From the NCBI RefSeq assembly GCF_005406125.1, contig NZ_BIXZ01000001.1:372001-436000 (forward strand): a stretch of DNA of 64,000 bases, read 5' to 3'. This document shows positions 1-8,709 of the stretch, piece after piece. The stretch comes from Haloarcula mannanilytica (GTDB taxonomy: Archaea > Halobacteriota > Halobacteria > Halobacteriales > Haloarculaceae). Made by a program: the position numbers and the translations under genes. The notes under the pieces are model-generated. The model searched no databases, was not told where the DNA came from, and was given only the letters and a program-made list of their open reading frames with translations. How positions within the stretch are numbered: the stretch's first letter is position 1; each line of letters starts with the position of its first letter.

Positions 1-1403
1 CACTGGGAATTACCACGCTCGATGAACTGGAAGCGGCCGCTGAAGCCGGCGAGATACAGGAGGTCTCGGGCTTCGGCGCGAAAACGGAGCAGAACATCCT
101 CGACAACATCGACTTCGCCCGCGAGGCCCACGAGCGGTCGCTGCTGGGCGAGGCCCGCCCATATGGCGACCAGATTCGGGCGTACCTGGCCGCGGGCGAC
201 GCCGTCGAGGAGTGCGCACTCGGCGGGTCGATCCGCCGCTGGCGACCCACTATCGGCGACGTGGACGTGCTCGTCGGGAGCACCGACGCCGAGGCCGTCG
301 TTGAGCGGTTCGCCGACTGGGACGAACTCGACCGCGTCATCGAGTCCGGCGAGACGAAGGCCAGCGCATACGCGGACGACGTACGCGTTGACCTTCGGGT
401 CGTCGATCCGTCGGAGTTCGGCGCGGCGCTCCAGTATTTCACCGGCAGCAAGGATCACAACGTCGCGGTCAGGAACCGGGCCATCGAGCGGGACCTGAAG
501 GTCAACGAGTACGGCGTTTTCGACGTGACCGGCGTCGAAGACGACGACCAGCGGGCCGGCGAACTGGTGGCCAGTAAGAGTGAGGAAGCAGTGTACGACG
601 CGCTGGGCATGGAGTGGGTCCCGCCGGAACTCCGCGAGAACCGCGGCGAGGTCGCGGCCGCCGCCGCCGGGTCGCTCCCGGACCTGCTGGCCGAGGGCGA
701 GGTCCGCGGTGACATCCATACCCACACGAACTGGTCCGACGGCGGCAACACCATCGCGGAGATGGTTGAGGGGGTAACCGATTTCGGTCACGACTATCTC
801 GCCGTCACTGACCACGCGACCGGGCCGGGGATGGTCGGCGGCGTCGGCGTCTCGGACGAGAGGCTCCGCGAGCAGATCCCCGAAATCGAGTCGGTCGCGG
901 CAGAGGCCGACATCGACGTGTTCACCGGCGTCGAAGCCAACATCGCCGCGGACGGGACTATCTCCGTTGCCGACGACCTGCTGGCGGACTTAGACGTGGT
1001 CGTCGCTTCTCCCCACGCCGCACTCGACGGCGACGGGACCGACCGCCTCGTCACCGCGGCGGAACACCCCGACGTGAACGTCATCGGGCATCCGACGGGG
1101 CGGTATCTCAACCGCCGTGAGGGCCTGGACGTGGACATCGGTCGTCTCGCCGAAGCCGCGGCCGCCAACGACACCGCGCTCGAAATCAATGCCAATCCTG
1201 CGCGGCTGGACCTCGGCGGCGGCGCGGTCAAGCAGGCCATCGAGGCCGGGGCGACAATCGTCATCAACACGGACGCCCACAGCCCGGGCAATTTCGAACT
1301 GCTCCGCTACGGCGTCCACACGGCCCGTCGTGGGTGGGCCGAGACGGACGACGTGCTGAACACCCGCGACGCCGAGGGACTCCGTGAGTTCCTCGATGGC
1401 TGA
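1..1403 (+). CDS. polX: DNA polymerase/3'-5' exonuclease PolX (5' end outside window)
   Basis: Family X DNA polymerase fused to a PHP phosphoesterase domain, a repair enzyme that fills short gaps and trims 3' ends. The frame is already open at base 3, so the N-terminal part lies outside the window. What is visible starts in a helix-hairpin-helix segment (GFGAKTEQN). The nucleotidyltransferase palm follows, with GGSIRR and the metal-binding aspartate pair in GDVDVL (near nt 259-276). The PHP domain begins at DIHTHTNWSDGG (nt 711) and carries TDHA, GVEAN and NTDAHS metal-ligand motifs. The stop codon overlaps the start of the next gene by 8 bp, suggesting co-transcription. The identification is secure from domain order. 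Confidence 0.95.
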   Translation, partial: LGITTLDELEAAAEAGEIQEVSGFGAKTEQNILDNIDFAREAHERSLLGEARPYGDQIRAYLAAGDAVEECALGGSIRRWRPTIGDVDVLVGSTDAEAVVERFADWDELDRVIESGETKASAYADDVRVDLRVVDPSEFGAALQYFTGSKDHNVAVRNRAIERDLKVNEYGVFDVTGVEDDDQRAGELVASKSEEAVYDALGMEWVPPELRENRGEVAAAAAGSLPDLLAEGEVRGDIHTHTNWSDGGNTIAEMVEGVTDFGHDYLAVTDHATGPGMVGGVGVSDERLREQIPEIESVAAEADIDVFTGVEANIAADGTISVADDLLADLDVVVASPHAALDGDGTDRLVTAAEHPDVNVIGHPTGRYLNRREGLDVDIGRLAEAAAANDTALEINANPARLDLGGGAVKQAIEAGATIVINTDAHSPGNFELLRYGVHTARRGWAETDDVLNTRDAEGLREFLDG

Positions 1404-1860
1404 CGACGACGTTTCGGAGCGGCTGGTGCTTGATGTAATGTTAGGAAAGCTCGCCACGTATCTGCGGATGTGTGGCTACGACACGGCCTACGCACTGGAC
1501 CGGGACGCCGAAGCCGACGACAATCTCTTGGAATTGGCCGCCAGCGAGGACCGACTGCTGATAACCCGGGACAGAGACCTCGACGCTCGCGCGCCGGACA
1601 GCATTCTCCTTAGCGAGCGGGAGATCGACGGCCAGTTGCGGGAACTCGCCGACGCCGGCTTCCAGCTCTCGCTCGCGCCGGAGCCAGCCCATTGTGGCGT
1701 CTGCAACGGACCGGTCGAACAGGTCGATTCCGTGGAGCCGACGCCGGAGTACGCACCGAGTGCTGACGACGAGACCGTCTGGCGCTGTACCGACTGCGGG
1801 CAGCACTTCTGGAAGGGGAGCCACTGGGCGTCAGTGGCGGCGACGCTGGACGAACTGTAG
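1396..1860 (+). CDS. Mut7-C RNase-like domain protein with zinc ribbon
   Basis: Protein of 154 residues resembling the Mut7-C family: a PIN-like RNase fold followed by a zinc ribbon. The N-terminal half has the family's LVLDVMLGKLATYLRMCGYD block and an acidic TRDRDLD segment typical of PIN-type metal sites. The C-terminal half has CGVC and CTDCG cysteine pairs for zinc. An upstream ATG at 1384 would also work, but the ATG at 1396 matches the family start and gives an 8-bp overlap with polX. The coupling to a repair polymerase is visible. A nuclease activity is inferred from the family, and its substrate is unknown. Confidence 0.82.
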   Translation: MADDDVSERLVLDVMLGKLATYLRMCGYDTAYALDRDAEADDNLLELAASEDRLLITRDRDLDARAPDSILLSEREIDGQLRELADAGFQLSLAPEPAHCGVCNGPVEQVDSVEPTPEYAPSADDETVWRCTDCGQHFWKGSHWASVAATLDEL

Positions 1861-2044
1861 GCGCTGGGAAAGCAAGCACAGCGGTCGCTCATGTCGCGCG
1901 CTCAATTACCTGTCTCGGGGCTGTTCTCAGCTGTATAGCTCCGAATAACGGACTGCACATGCCGATTTGACCGCCCATTCGAAAACGGCCGAGCGCTACC
2001 GGGATTCAGAACACCGAAATACGTGCTCGCCGTACCGATGGGCG

Positions 2045-2524
2045 ATGACCCTCTCGGAGGAGGCCCGCGAACGACTCGCCGACATCGTCGAACTCCAGCC
2101 GACGAAAAACGGCGAGTTACAGGAGCGATGGGACATGGACAGCGGGAGCGAGGTCCACCAGTACCTCGAATCCGAACTCAAAGAGTACTACTACCGCAAC
2201 GACAACAGCCTCATCTGTGCGACCCCGGAGGCGACGACGCTCATCGACGGCGAGGATTCGGAACGGATACAGACAGTGACGGTCACCCCGCTCCAGCAGG
2301 CCATCGTCGACGTGATCGCCGGCCCGGACGAGGAGAGTCAGAGTGTCGTCGCCGTGTTACACGCTCTCCGCGAGGTCGGTGAGGACCGCGACACTGACGA
2401 CGTTCGCTCCGCGCTTCGCAGTCTCGCGGATAAGGGTATCGTGGAGACAGTCGAGAAGACCGTGCCGACGTTCAGGCTGGCCGTGCCGCGCGACGAACTG
2501 GACATCGAGCTGTCCGAAGAGTAA
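2045..2524 (+). CDS. DUF5797-type haloarchaeal protein
   Basis: Acidic protein of 159 residues that I associate with the haloarchaea-only family DUF5797 (from memory, not searched). The N-terminal half reads like a winged-helix-type domain (SEEARERLADIVELQPTKN, then a tyrosine-rich KEYYYRNDNSL). The C-terminal half (LQQAIVDVIAG through ALRSLADKGIVETVE) resembles a second small helix-turn-helix or DNA-binding-like unit. The frame stays open upstream, but ATG 2045 (MTLSEEARERL) gives the conserved-looking start. It converges on the next gene with 23 bp between them. A regulatory role is only an inference from fold-like appearance. Confidence 0.7.
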   Translation: MTLSEEARERLADIVELQPTKNGELQERWDMDSGSEVHQYLESELKEYYYRNDNSLICATPEATTLIDGEDSERIQTVTVTPLQQAIVDVIAGPDEESQSVVAVLHALREVGEDRDTDDVRSALRSLADKGIVETVEKTVPTFRLAVPRDELDIELSEE

Positions 2525-2547
2525 CCCCGGGCCGGGATAACGGTCGG

Positions 2548-3573
2548 CTACTCTGATAATCCCGGTCGCTGGCGGCGTCGCCGCCGTGCTAACAGCCGTT
2601 GTATTGCTTTGCCCGGTCCGCCGTCGAGCGGCCACGCTTTCGACCGCCACGCCGGCGGTTCCGGTTCGTAGGACGGGCACCGCCCCCGGCATTCCGCTGC
2701 CGTTGGGAGACATTCTTTCGCCGCGCAGTGCGGAAAGACGCCGGTTTCGTCGGCGCTGAGTTGAAAATGCCGGCAATCTGGGCGCATCGTGTCCGCGTAC
2801 GCGCGCCAGCCGCGGGCGTACGCCCGCTCCGCAATAGCGAGCCGGCGCTCTCGCTTCCAGTCAGTATCCACGTACTCGAACCGCGCCGCGCTGGTGTCGT
2901 CGGCTGGCCGGTCCAGAATCCGCGTTCCGGGGTCCTCCACTGATAGCGACCGCGGTTGCCAGACCGGTTCGGCCGTCGCCTGCTCGGGATCAATGGTCAA
3001 CACGCCGGCGGCCGCGGGCAGGTCCGCCAGCAGGATCGGCTCTACCCGCTCGTCGGTCGTCTCCGTCGCCACCCACACCTCGTCGGCCAGCGACAGGGCG
3101 ATGTCCCGCTGTAGTTGTGGGACGAGATTTCTGGCGGCGCTGGCAGTGAGATCGGGCTTGTTCTCGATGGCGATTATCCGCCGGACCCAGTCCGGATACG
3201 GACGCACCCGACGGATTTCGATGCGATTGCCCCGCTTTCGCGTCTCGATTGCGTCCCGGTCGGCCGCCTCGTGAATCGACTCCCGGACGTACCGCCACGG
3301 ATAGCCCGGATCGGGGAGGGCGTCGCGGTAGTACGTCCAGTCGGCCGGTGCGTTCCGAAGGACATGCAGGAGGTCCGAATCGAACGACTCCACCCCGAAC
3401 TTCGCTCGGTCTCGAAGCCCGGCGGGGTCACACTCCAGCACAATCGTGTCCCAGCGGCGGTGTTTCGTTCCGAACTGTCTGGCGACCAGCACCGCTGCGT
3501 CTTCGGCCGGTGACCACGCTCGCTCGGCCCACTGGCAGACAGCTAACTCGAAGGCGAACTCGGAACTGACCAC
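2548..3573 (-). CDS. DUF5787-type haloarchaeal protein
   Basis: Protein of 341 residues with a GTG start, which I recognise as the haloarchaeal family DUF5787 (from memory). The middle contains IAIENKPDL and LQRDIALSLADEVWVAT, an arrangement reminiscent of restriction-endonuclease-like folds in which E-x-K is a catalytic motif. The C-terminus has a cysteine cluster (CRHF, CAAKECLPTAAECRGRC) that could bind zinc or an iron-sulphur cluster and ends in an Arg-rich tail. A TATA-like box about 23 bp upstream of the GTG suggests a leaderless transcript. The nuclease-like reading is an inference and no function is established here. Confidence 0.72.
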   Translation of the reverse strand: MVSSEFAFELAVCQWAERAWSPAEDAAVLVARQFGTKHRRWDTIVLECDPAGLRDRAKFGVESFDSDLLHVLRNAPADWTYYRDALPDPGYPWRYVRESIHEAADRDAIETRKRGNRIEIRRVRPYPDWVRRIIAIENKPDLTASAARNLVPQLQRDIALSLADEVWVATETTDERVEPILLADLPAAAGVLTIDPEQATAEPVWQPRSLSVEDPGTRILDRPADDTSAARFEYVDTDWKRERRLAIAERAYARGWRAYADTMRPDCRHFQLSADETGVFPHCAAKECLPTAAECRGRCPSYEPEPPAWRSKAWPLDGGPGKAIQRLLARRRRRQRPGLSE

Positions 3574-3590
3574 AGTATTGTTCCGGTTTC

Positions 3591-3600
3591 GGTATAAATA
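3591..3600 (-). promoter_or_regulatory. TATA box of the DUF5787 gene
   Basis: GGTATAAATA on the plus strand reads TATTTATACC on the gene's strand. It is centred about 23 bp upstream of the GTG start at 3573, the spacing expected for a leaderless haloarchaeal transcript. It also supports choosing that GTG. Confidence 0.55.
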
Positions 3601-3769
3601 AACCCGCTTTCTCCGGGTGAGTCAGTTACTCCGTCCCATCCTCTCGTCATACATTTCCGATTTGGGAGCGGGATTACTCAATTTGATATTGGTAGCGAAA
3701 GCAAATCGGTTATGCAAATGAGATTCTTGTTAAATTATCAGACAAAGAATTTATTCCAAATGGGTCGAG

Positions 3770-4222
3770 ATGAGTGAGTGCATGTCAGTACTCAGTAGTT
3801 CGATTGACAGTGTCGGAACAGCATTGCTCCAATCTGGCGGAGGCGGTGGTGCCGCTGGAATTTTTGGAGGCCTGTTCTTCATTTTCCTCGTTCTGCTCGC
3901 GTTCGGTGTCTTCATCGCATATATTGCAGGGATGTGGAAAGTTTTCGAAAAGGCCGGACAACCGGGCTGGGGATCGCTCATCCCAATACTAAATGTCCTC
4001 TACATGCTGGATATCGCTGATAGGGAAACGTGGTGGATCATTCTGTTTTTCATTCCAGTGATCAACGGACTGGTGTTCATTGTGATCAACATTGATATTG
4101 CGAAAAACTTCGGAAAAGGACCTGGATACGGACTGGCGATGTGGCTCCTCCCATTCGTGTTCTGGCCACTGCTCGGTTTCGGTGACGAAACGTATGTTGG
4201 CGACACCTCTCCTGGCGTATAA
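3770..4222 (+). CDS. DUF5684-type small membrane protein
   Basis: Protein of 150 residues with a short glycine-rich stretch (LLQSGGGGGAAG) followed by about four hydrophobic segments (GIFGGLFFIFLVLLAFGVFIA, the segment around LNVLYML, WWIILFFIPVINGLVFIV, LAMWLLPFVFWPLLGF). The FEKAGQPGWGSLIPILN block is characteristic of DUF5684, seen in many bacterial and archaeal membrane proteins of unknown role. ATG 3782 is an alternative start: an A/T-rich TTTATT box at 3750-3755 fits it slightly better for a leaderless mRNA. The surrounding 200 bp is unusually AT-rich for this genome. Function unknown. Confidence 0.75.
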   Translation: MSECMSVLSSSIDSVGTALLQSGGGGGAAGIFGGLFFIFLVLLAFGVFIAYIAGMWKVFEKAGQPGWGSLIPILNVLYMLDIADRETWWIILFFIPVINGLVFIVINIDIAKNFGKGPGYGLAMWLLPFVFWPLLGFGDETYVGDTSPGV

Positions 4223-4315
4223 CTCGCTATAGACGCCACTCCATCTCAAATACCCCCGGGACAATGTCCCGTCGGGCATGGTTTCACTGAGCAGCCGCTA
4301 TCGGCTGCGACTGTC

Positions 4316-4747
4316 TTACTCCTCGTCGTCTTCGCGCTCGTCCAGGAACTCGTGTGCCTGTTCGAGTATCTCGCGGGGGCCATCCTGCGTGACCGTGTTG
4401 ATGGCCTGTTCGTAGTCGCGCCACTGCAGGTCGCGGTGTTCTGTGGACAGTTCGGCTGACGCTTCGAAGGACTTCGCGACGAACAGGTGGACCGTCTTGT
4501 GGATGGTGTTCCCGTTCGCTTCGAACACGTAGTCGTAGTCTTCGCGGAACCCGTCTAAAAGCCGGAAATCACCGATTCCGGCCTCCTCTTTCACTTCGCG
4601 TATGGCGGTCTGCTGGAGCTCTTCCTCGCCCTCGACGCCGCCCTTGGGGAACTCCCAATCGCCGGGTCGGCTCTTGAGCAGGAGGTACTCCCGCCGGCCA
4701 CGCGTATCGCGAAAGAGGATGGCTCCCGCGCTCGTGGCCTCTATCAT
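4316..4747 (-). CDS. Nudix hydrolase, bis(5'-nucleosyl)-tetraphosphatase type
   Basis: Small Nudix enzyme of 143 residues. It has a complete Nudix box, with G followed by five residues, E, seven residues, then REVKEEAGI, so all the metal-binding glutamates are present. SAGAILFR, LLLKSRPGDWEFPKGG and the C-terminal QWRDYEQA pattern resemble archaeal and animal Ap4A hydrolases (NUDT2 type). The expected role is clearing diadenosine polyphosphates or similar nucleotide by-products in the cytoplasm. A CTTAAGTAG box sits about 27 bp upstream of the ATG, implying leaderless expression. The class is secure; the exact substrate is inferred. Confidence 0.88.
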   Translation of the reverse strand: MIEATSAGAILFRDTRGRREYLLLKSRPGDWEFPKGGVEGEEELQQTAIREVKEEAGIGDFRLLDGFREDYDYVFEANGNTIHKTVHLFVAKSFEASAELSTEHRDLQWRDYEQAINTVTQDGPREILEQAHEFLDEREDDEE

Positions 4748-4770
4748 TATCGGATTTTAGGACACCGCTA

Positions 4771-4779
4771 CTTAAGAGA
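4771..4779 (-). promoter_or_regulatory. TATA-like box of the Nudix gene
   Basis: CTTAAG-centred A/T box about 27 bp upstream of the ATG at 4747, read on the minus strand. Its position fits a leaderless archaeal promoter. Confidence 0.45.
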
Positions 4780-4842
4780 ATATCGGAGACACAACGGAAA
4801 CAGATGGCCTTTTGTCACTCGCGGCAGAGTGTTCGTCTACAG

Positions 4843-5175
4843 ATGCCCTTCGTCACGACGCTGACCTTCACGAGTGGGGACCGACACCGCCTCGACGACA
4901 CCGTCACAGAGATCAAAGAAAGCGCCGAGCAGAAGGGAGTCGAACTGAAAGGCCCACACCCGAAACAGCCACAGGAGCTTCGCATTCCGCAATCGAAATC
5001 ACTCGGGCCGAGCGGTGGCCGCTTCGAGTCTTGGAACCACACGGTCTACACCCGGACGATAGAGATCGTCGGGTACGAGGAGTTCGCCCGGAACGTCACC
5101 CAGCGGACCTTCCCGAAGGCTATCCACGTCGAGGCCGGCGTCGAACAGCGGACGCAGGTCGGCAGCGGCTCGTAG
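4843..5175 (+). CDS. uS10/mL48-family ribosomal-protein-like protein
   Basis: Protein of 110 residues resembling ribosomal protein S10 (FTSGDRHRLDDTVTEIKESAEQKGVELKGPHP, then YTRTIEIVGYEEFARNVTQRTFPKAIHVE). Haloarchaea encode such a paralogue besides the true rps10, which sits in the translation-factor operon. This copy stands alone, so it is probably the paralogue and not the essential ribosomal protein. ATG 4843 gives the family start; the frame is also open from 4804. Whether it binds ribosomes is not known from the sequence. Confidence 0.78.
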   Translation: MPFVTTLTFTSGDRHRLDDTVTEIKESAEQKGVELKGPHPKQPQELRIPQSKSLGPSGGRFESWNHTVYTRTIEIVGYEEFARNVTQRTFPKAIHVEAGVEQRTQVGSGS

Positions 5176-5198
5176 TGGCGGACCTGCCCTGCGGATTC

Positions 5199-5207
5199 TT
5201 ATAAGTA
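5199..5207 (+). promoter_or_regulatory. TATA box of the amidohydrolase gene
   Basis: TTATAAGTA lies 22-30 bp upstream of the ATG at 5229, a close match to haloarchaeal TATA elements and to leaderless spacing. Confidence 0.6.
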
Positions 5208-5228
5208 ACTGCGGGTCGTTTTGCCGGC

Positions 5229-6500
5229 ATGAACGACACCCGGCAGGAGCGACTCCGCTTGCTTCGACGTGAACTACACAGCTATCCCGAACCCGCGTGG
5301 CGGGAGTTCTACACCACCAGTCGCATCGTCGATGAACTCGAACGGATCGGCGTCGACCAGTTGCATATCGGCCAGGACGTACTCGACGGCGACGCTCGGA
5401 TGGCAGTCCCTGACGACGATGAACTCGAAGAGTGGCGGGCGAAGGCCCGTGATGCCGGTGCCCGCGAGAATGTGCTGGACGCCACAGCCGGCGGTTTCAC
5501 CGGCGCGGTGGCCGTCCTCGAACAGGGCGAGGGACCGACCGTCGCGCTCCGGGTCGACATCGATGCGCTCCCGATAACGGAGTCAGACAGTGTGGCGCAT
5601 GCCCCGACTGCAGACGGGTTCCGCTCAGCCAACGACGGGTACATGCACGCCTGCGGGCACGACGCCCACGCGACGATTGGCCTCGGCGTGCTGGAAGCAG
5701 TGAAAGAGAGCGACTTCAAGGGGACGTTCAAGATCGTCTTCCAGCCGGCCGAGGAAGTCATCGGCGGTGGAAAGGCCGTCGCGGAGAGCGGCCACCTCGA
5801 CGATGCGGACCACCTGCTGGCGATCCACATCGGACTTGACCATCCGACCGGCGAAATCGTCGCTGGAGTGGATGGATTTCTGGCCGTCCGGCAATTCAGA
5901 GCGACGTTCACCGGGGAGTCAGCCCACGCAGGCGGGCATCCGGCACAGGGGCGGGACGCTGTCCAGGCGCTCGCGACGGCCGTCCAGAATCTCCATGCGA
6001 TTCGCCGCCATGGCGAGGGCGCGACGCGGGTCAACGCCGGGGTCGTCGAGGGCGGCACAGCGACGAACATCGTCCCCGAGGAGGCGACAATCGAAGGCGA
6101 GGTCCGCGGCGAGACGACCCCACTCAAGGAGTACATGAGCGAGCGGGCGGACACTGTCATATCCTCTGCAGCCGAGATGTACGACTGCGAAGTTGCTATC
6201 GAGACGACCGCAGAAGCGCCGAGTGCGGTGAGCGACGACACGCTCGCGGACGTGGTGTACGACGCGGCAGAATCCGTTTCCGGCGTCACCAGCCGCCTGC
6301 GGACCGACGACCTCGGCGGCAGCGAGGATGCCACCTATCTGATGGACCGCGTGCAGGACCACGGTGGGACGGCGACGTTCGTCGGCATCGGCACCGACCA
6401 CCCCGGCGGCCATCACACGCCTACCTTCGATGTCGACGAGGACTCGCTGGCTATCGGTGTTGATGTCGTTAGCGAGGCGATTGAGCGACTGAGCGAGTGA
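5229..6500 (+). CDS. M20D-family amidohydrolase (aminobenzoyl-glutamate or N-acyl amino acid hydrolase type)
   Basis: Zinc-dependent amidohydrolase of 423 residues, the usual length for the M20D peptidase group that includes AbgA and IAA-amino-acid hydrolases. Visible family motifs are RRELHSYPEPAWREF at the N-terminus, RVDIDALPI, the metal site MHACGHDAHA, FQPAEE with its catalytic glutamates, GESAHAGGHPAQGRDAV at the dimerisation domain and GTDHPGGHHTPTFD near the C-terminus. It probably removes an acyl or aminobenzoyl group from an amino acid in the cytoplasm, but the substrate cannot be read from sequence. The stop codon abuts that of the convergent pilin gene with no spacer. Confidence 0.88.
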   Translation: MNDTRQERLRLLRRELHSYPEPAWREFYTTSRIVDELERIGVDQLHIGQDVLDGDARMAVPDDDELEEWRAKARDAGARENVLDATAGGFTGAVAVLEQGEGPTVALRVDIDALPITESDSVAHAPTADGFRSANDGYMHACGHDAHATIGLGVLEAVKESDFKGTFKIVFQPAEEVIGGGKAVAESGHLDDADHLLAIHIGLDHPTGEIVAGVDGFLAVRQFRATFTGESAHAGGHPAQGRDAVQALATAVQNLHAIRRHGEGATRVNAGVVEGGTATNIVPEEATIEGEVRGETTPLKEYMSERADTVISSAAEMYDCEVAIETTAEAPSAVSDDTLADVVYDAAESVSGVTSRLRTDDLGGSEDATYLMDRVQDHGGTATFVGIGTDHPGGHHTPTFDVDEDSLAIGVDVVSEAIERLSE

Positions 6501-6956
6501 CTACGGCGCTTCCCAGCTGGCGAGCTGGATGGACCGGTCACTGTCCGGTGATTGCCAGTTCAGCGTGACCGTCGCGTCCGAGAGGTCGAGCGAACTCTCC
6601 GAAAACGTCACGCGTGATCCGGCCGTGATTTCCGAACTGTCACCCAGCGTTTTGTCGATGCTCGTGAAATCATGCTGTCCGTTGGCGGTCGAAGCCCCGC
6701 TGACAGTGATGTATAGACTCCCGGCCCGAACCGAGTCACCGCTTCGGTGTTCGATTGTCAGACTGTCTGGGCTCCCGGCGTCGTAATCGAAGGTAAACGC
6801 CGCTTGCGGAGTGTTTTGTCCGAGGTTTCCGGAGCCCAAATCGAGGAAGAACGTCGCTGCCGTCGCCGCTAACAGGACCGTTATTGCGACCATTAGGATG
6901 ACCCCTACCACTGGTGAGACTGCGCTATCGTCGGAGTTGAATCTACCTGCTACCAT
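6501..6956 (-). CDS. Type IV pilin-like protein
   Basis: Secreted or surface subunit of 151 residues. The N-terminus (RFNSDDSAVSPVVGVILMVAITVLLAA) is the archaeal type IV pilin class III signal: a short charged leader, then the SAVSPVVG cleavage region and a hydrophobic helix that forms the pilus core. The rest is a Thr/Ser-rich beta-type domain. ATG 6956 is preferred because it puts the cleavage site at the expected short distance and follows a G-rich stretch; an in-frame start at 6989 is also possible. It is a single gene, so it is probably an accessory adhesin subunit assembled by a Pil system encoded elsewhere. Confidence 0.85.
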   Translation of the reverse strand: MVAGRFNSDDSAVSPVVGVILMVAITVLLAATAATFFLDLGSGNLGQNTPQAAFTFDYDAGSPDSLTIEHRSGDSVRAGSLYITVSGASTANGQHDFTSIDKTLGDSSEITAGSRVTFSESSLDLSDATVTLNWQSPDSDRSIQLASWEAP

Positions 6957-7186
6957 GATTGCCCCCCACTCAGGAGACGGTCGACACACTGTCTCCGTTT
7001 CGGTGACCCCCCGGTCGACCGACCCCGAGTGACTTCAATTAGATATCATGTTATTATAGTATAAAACCTTTTGTCTGGATGAATAGTTTATCTGGGTCTC
7101 TATTACTATCCAGATACTGTGACGGTCGATAATGAAACCGAACCAGAGAACCGGAACGGGTCGCAGGGCCGCTACAAGCCAGCGAA
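6957..7186. other. Intergenic region upstream of the pilin gene
   Basis: 230 bp between the pilin start and the end of the reductase gene, both on the minus strand. An A/T-rich stretch around 7045-7075 (TTATTATAGTATAAAACC) may hold the pilin promoter, which would leave a leader of roughly 90 nt. I see no convincing gene. Confidence 0.4.
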
Positions 7187-8605
7187 TCAGTACTTGGGAT
7201 CTGCGCCGGTGACTTCGTAGATGTCGTCCATGATCGAGTCACGTTCGCGCTGCCACGTCTCGAAGCCGTCTCGGTCGCTGGGGTACGACTCGTAATGCTC
7301 CAGCAGCCGGTCGGCCGCTTTCTTTGTCTGGTAGAGGTCCCGGATGGTTCCCAAGTGGCCGATGCTCTTGACGGCCATCTTGAGCTTGAGTCCGAGCCCG
7401 ATGCTGGTCGAGCCGCCGTACAGCGCCTCGGCGAGCTTCTCGCCGGGCAGCGCGGCCAGCAGCGCCATCAGGTCGTCCACGTCGTAGGCGGTGGTGAAGA
7501 TGTTGTACACGTCAAGCGCCGCATACCGGGCGCCGAAGTGGTCCATCACGCGCTCGTTGTACTCCCAGAGCGCGGCTTCGTCGTCCGTGCGGCCCGACTC
7601 GATAGCCTCGATGGCCTGTTCGGCGGCGTAGGTCCCGGCGTAGGCAGCCCCGGCGATTCCCCCGCCTGTCGTCGGGTTGACGTGTCCGGCGGCGTCGCCC
7701 ACCGCCATGAATCCGGGTGCAACGGCGGAGTCGTAGGGGCGACGGGTCGGTAGTGCAGCGCCGAGTTTGTCCTGAACCTCCGCGCCCTCGAACTCACTCC
7801 GACCCTGGAGATCGCGCTTGAGGTCGTCAACCAACTCCATTGGCTCCTCGTTCATCTGGAATCCGAGGCCGGCGTTGATCTCCGTGTCCGTGCGCGGGAA
7901 GTACCACAAGTAGCCGGCGGAGCGCTCGGTCGGCTTGAACACGAGCGCGTCGTCCCACTCGACCGGCTCGTCGACCTCGATGATTTCCCGATAGGCCGAA
8001 CAGAACTGCGAGTACTGGACGTTCGTATCGAAGGTGGCGTCTTCGAGGTCGGTCTTGTCCTGGAGGATCGATAGCGCGCCGGCCCCGTCGATGACGATAT
8101 CCCCCTCGTAGGTGACCGGGTCGCCCTTCCGCATGGCTTTCACGCCGGTCACGCGGCCGCTGTCGTCCTGAAGTACGTCCTGGACGACGGTGTCGTAGTG
8201 GAACTCCACACCGCTGTCGGCCGCGCCCTCGATGAGACAGCGACCGTACTCCCAGCGGTCGATGACGGCGAGTTCTCCCGGCACGGGTATTTCGAGGACG
8301 GTGTCCTCCTGTGGAATCTCGAACCGGCCGTGGTCAACATCCGTGTTCGTAAAGGCTGGTTCGAGCTGGGACTTCGGAATCGCCTCGGGGAAGTCACTGG
8401 CCCCCTTCAGCGCGTCCCCGCAGGCGATATGGCCGGCCTCGGTCTCGTCTTTGCGCTCGACGACGACGACATCGTAGCCCGCGTCCGCGATAGTCGCAGC
8501 GGCGTAACAGCCGGATGTTCCGGCCCCGACGACGACAACGTCCACGGAAACGGTCCGTGCTGTCGCCGACTCTCCCCCGGCGTTGCCGTCCTGGTGTGTG
8601 GTCAT
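7187..8605 (-). CDS. Geranylgeranyl reductase family FAD-dependent oxidoreductase
   Basis: Flavoprotein of 472 residues. The N-terminus has the dinucleotide-binding motif VVVGAGTSGCYAA and an acidic strand end VVVVERK. CGDALKG follows, the family's conserved cysteine. AGYLWYFP is the geranylgeranyl-reductase motif (YxWxFP), and GDAAGHVNPTTGGGI is the second FAD motif. In archaea such enzymes saturate the isoprenoid chains of membrane lipids or of quinone-type side chains. The divergent 2Fe-2S ferredoxin gene starts 105 bp away, and a ferredoxin electron donor would suit this reaction; that pairing is an inference. Confidence 0.88.
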   Translation of the reverse strand: MTTHQDGNAGGESATARTVSVDVVVVGAGTSGCYAAATIADAGYDVVVVERKDETEAGHIACGDALKGASDFPEAIPKSQLEPAFTNTDVDHGRFEIPQEDTVLEIPVPGELAVIDRWEYGRCLIEGAADSGVEFHYDTVVQDVLQDDSGRVTGVKAMRKGDPVTYEGDIVIDGAGALSILQDKTDLEDATFDTNVQYSQFCSAYREIIEVDEPVEWDDALVFKPTERSAGYLWYFPRTDTEINAGLGFQMNEEPMELVDDLKRDLQGRSEFEGAEVQDKLGAALPTRRPYDSAVAPGFMAVGDAAGHVNPTTGGGIAGAAYAGTYAAEQAIEAIESGRTDDEAALWEYNERVMDHFGARYAALDVYNIFTTAYDVDDLMALLAALPGEKLAEALYGGSTSIGLGLKLKMAVKSIGHLGTIRDLYQTKKAADRLLEHYESYPSDRDGFETWQRERDSIMDDIYEVTGADPKY

Positions 8606-8709
8606 GCACTCCCGTCCTGCCCGGAGAGAGAAAATTATTCCGACTATCGGTTTCAGTCGGGGACAGTGGGTGATAAAGAGTTTTGCTGGGGGGTATCAAA
8701 GGGCCGAGC

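Noticed and set aside
7676-7692. GTTGACGTGT inside the geranylgeranyl reductase gene as a fifth operator
   Set aside because: The second half-site is missing and it lies deep in a coding region.
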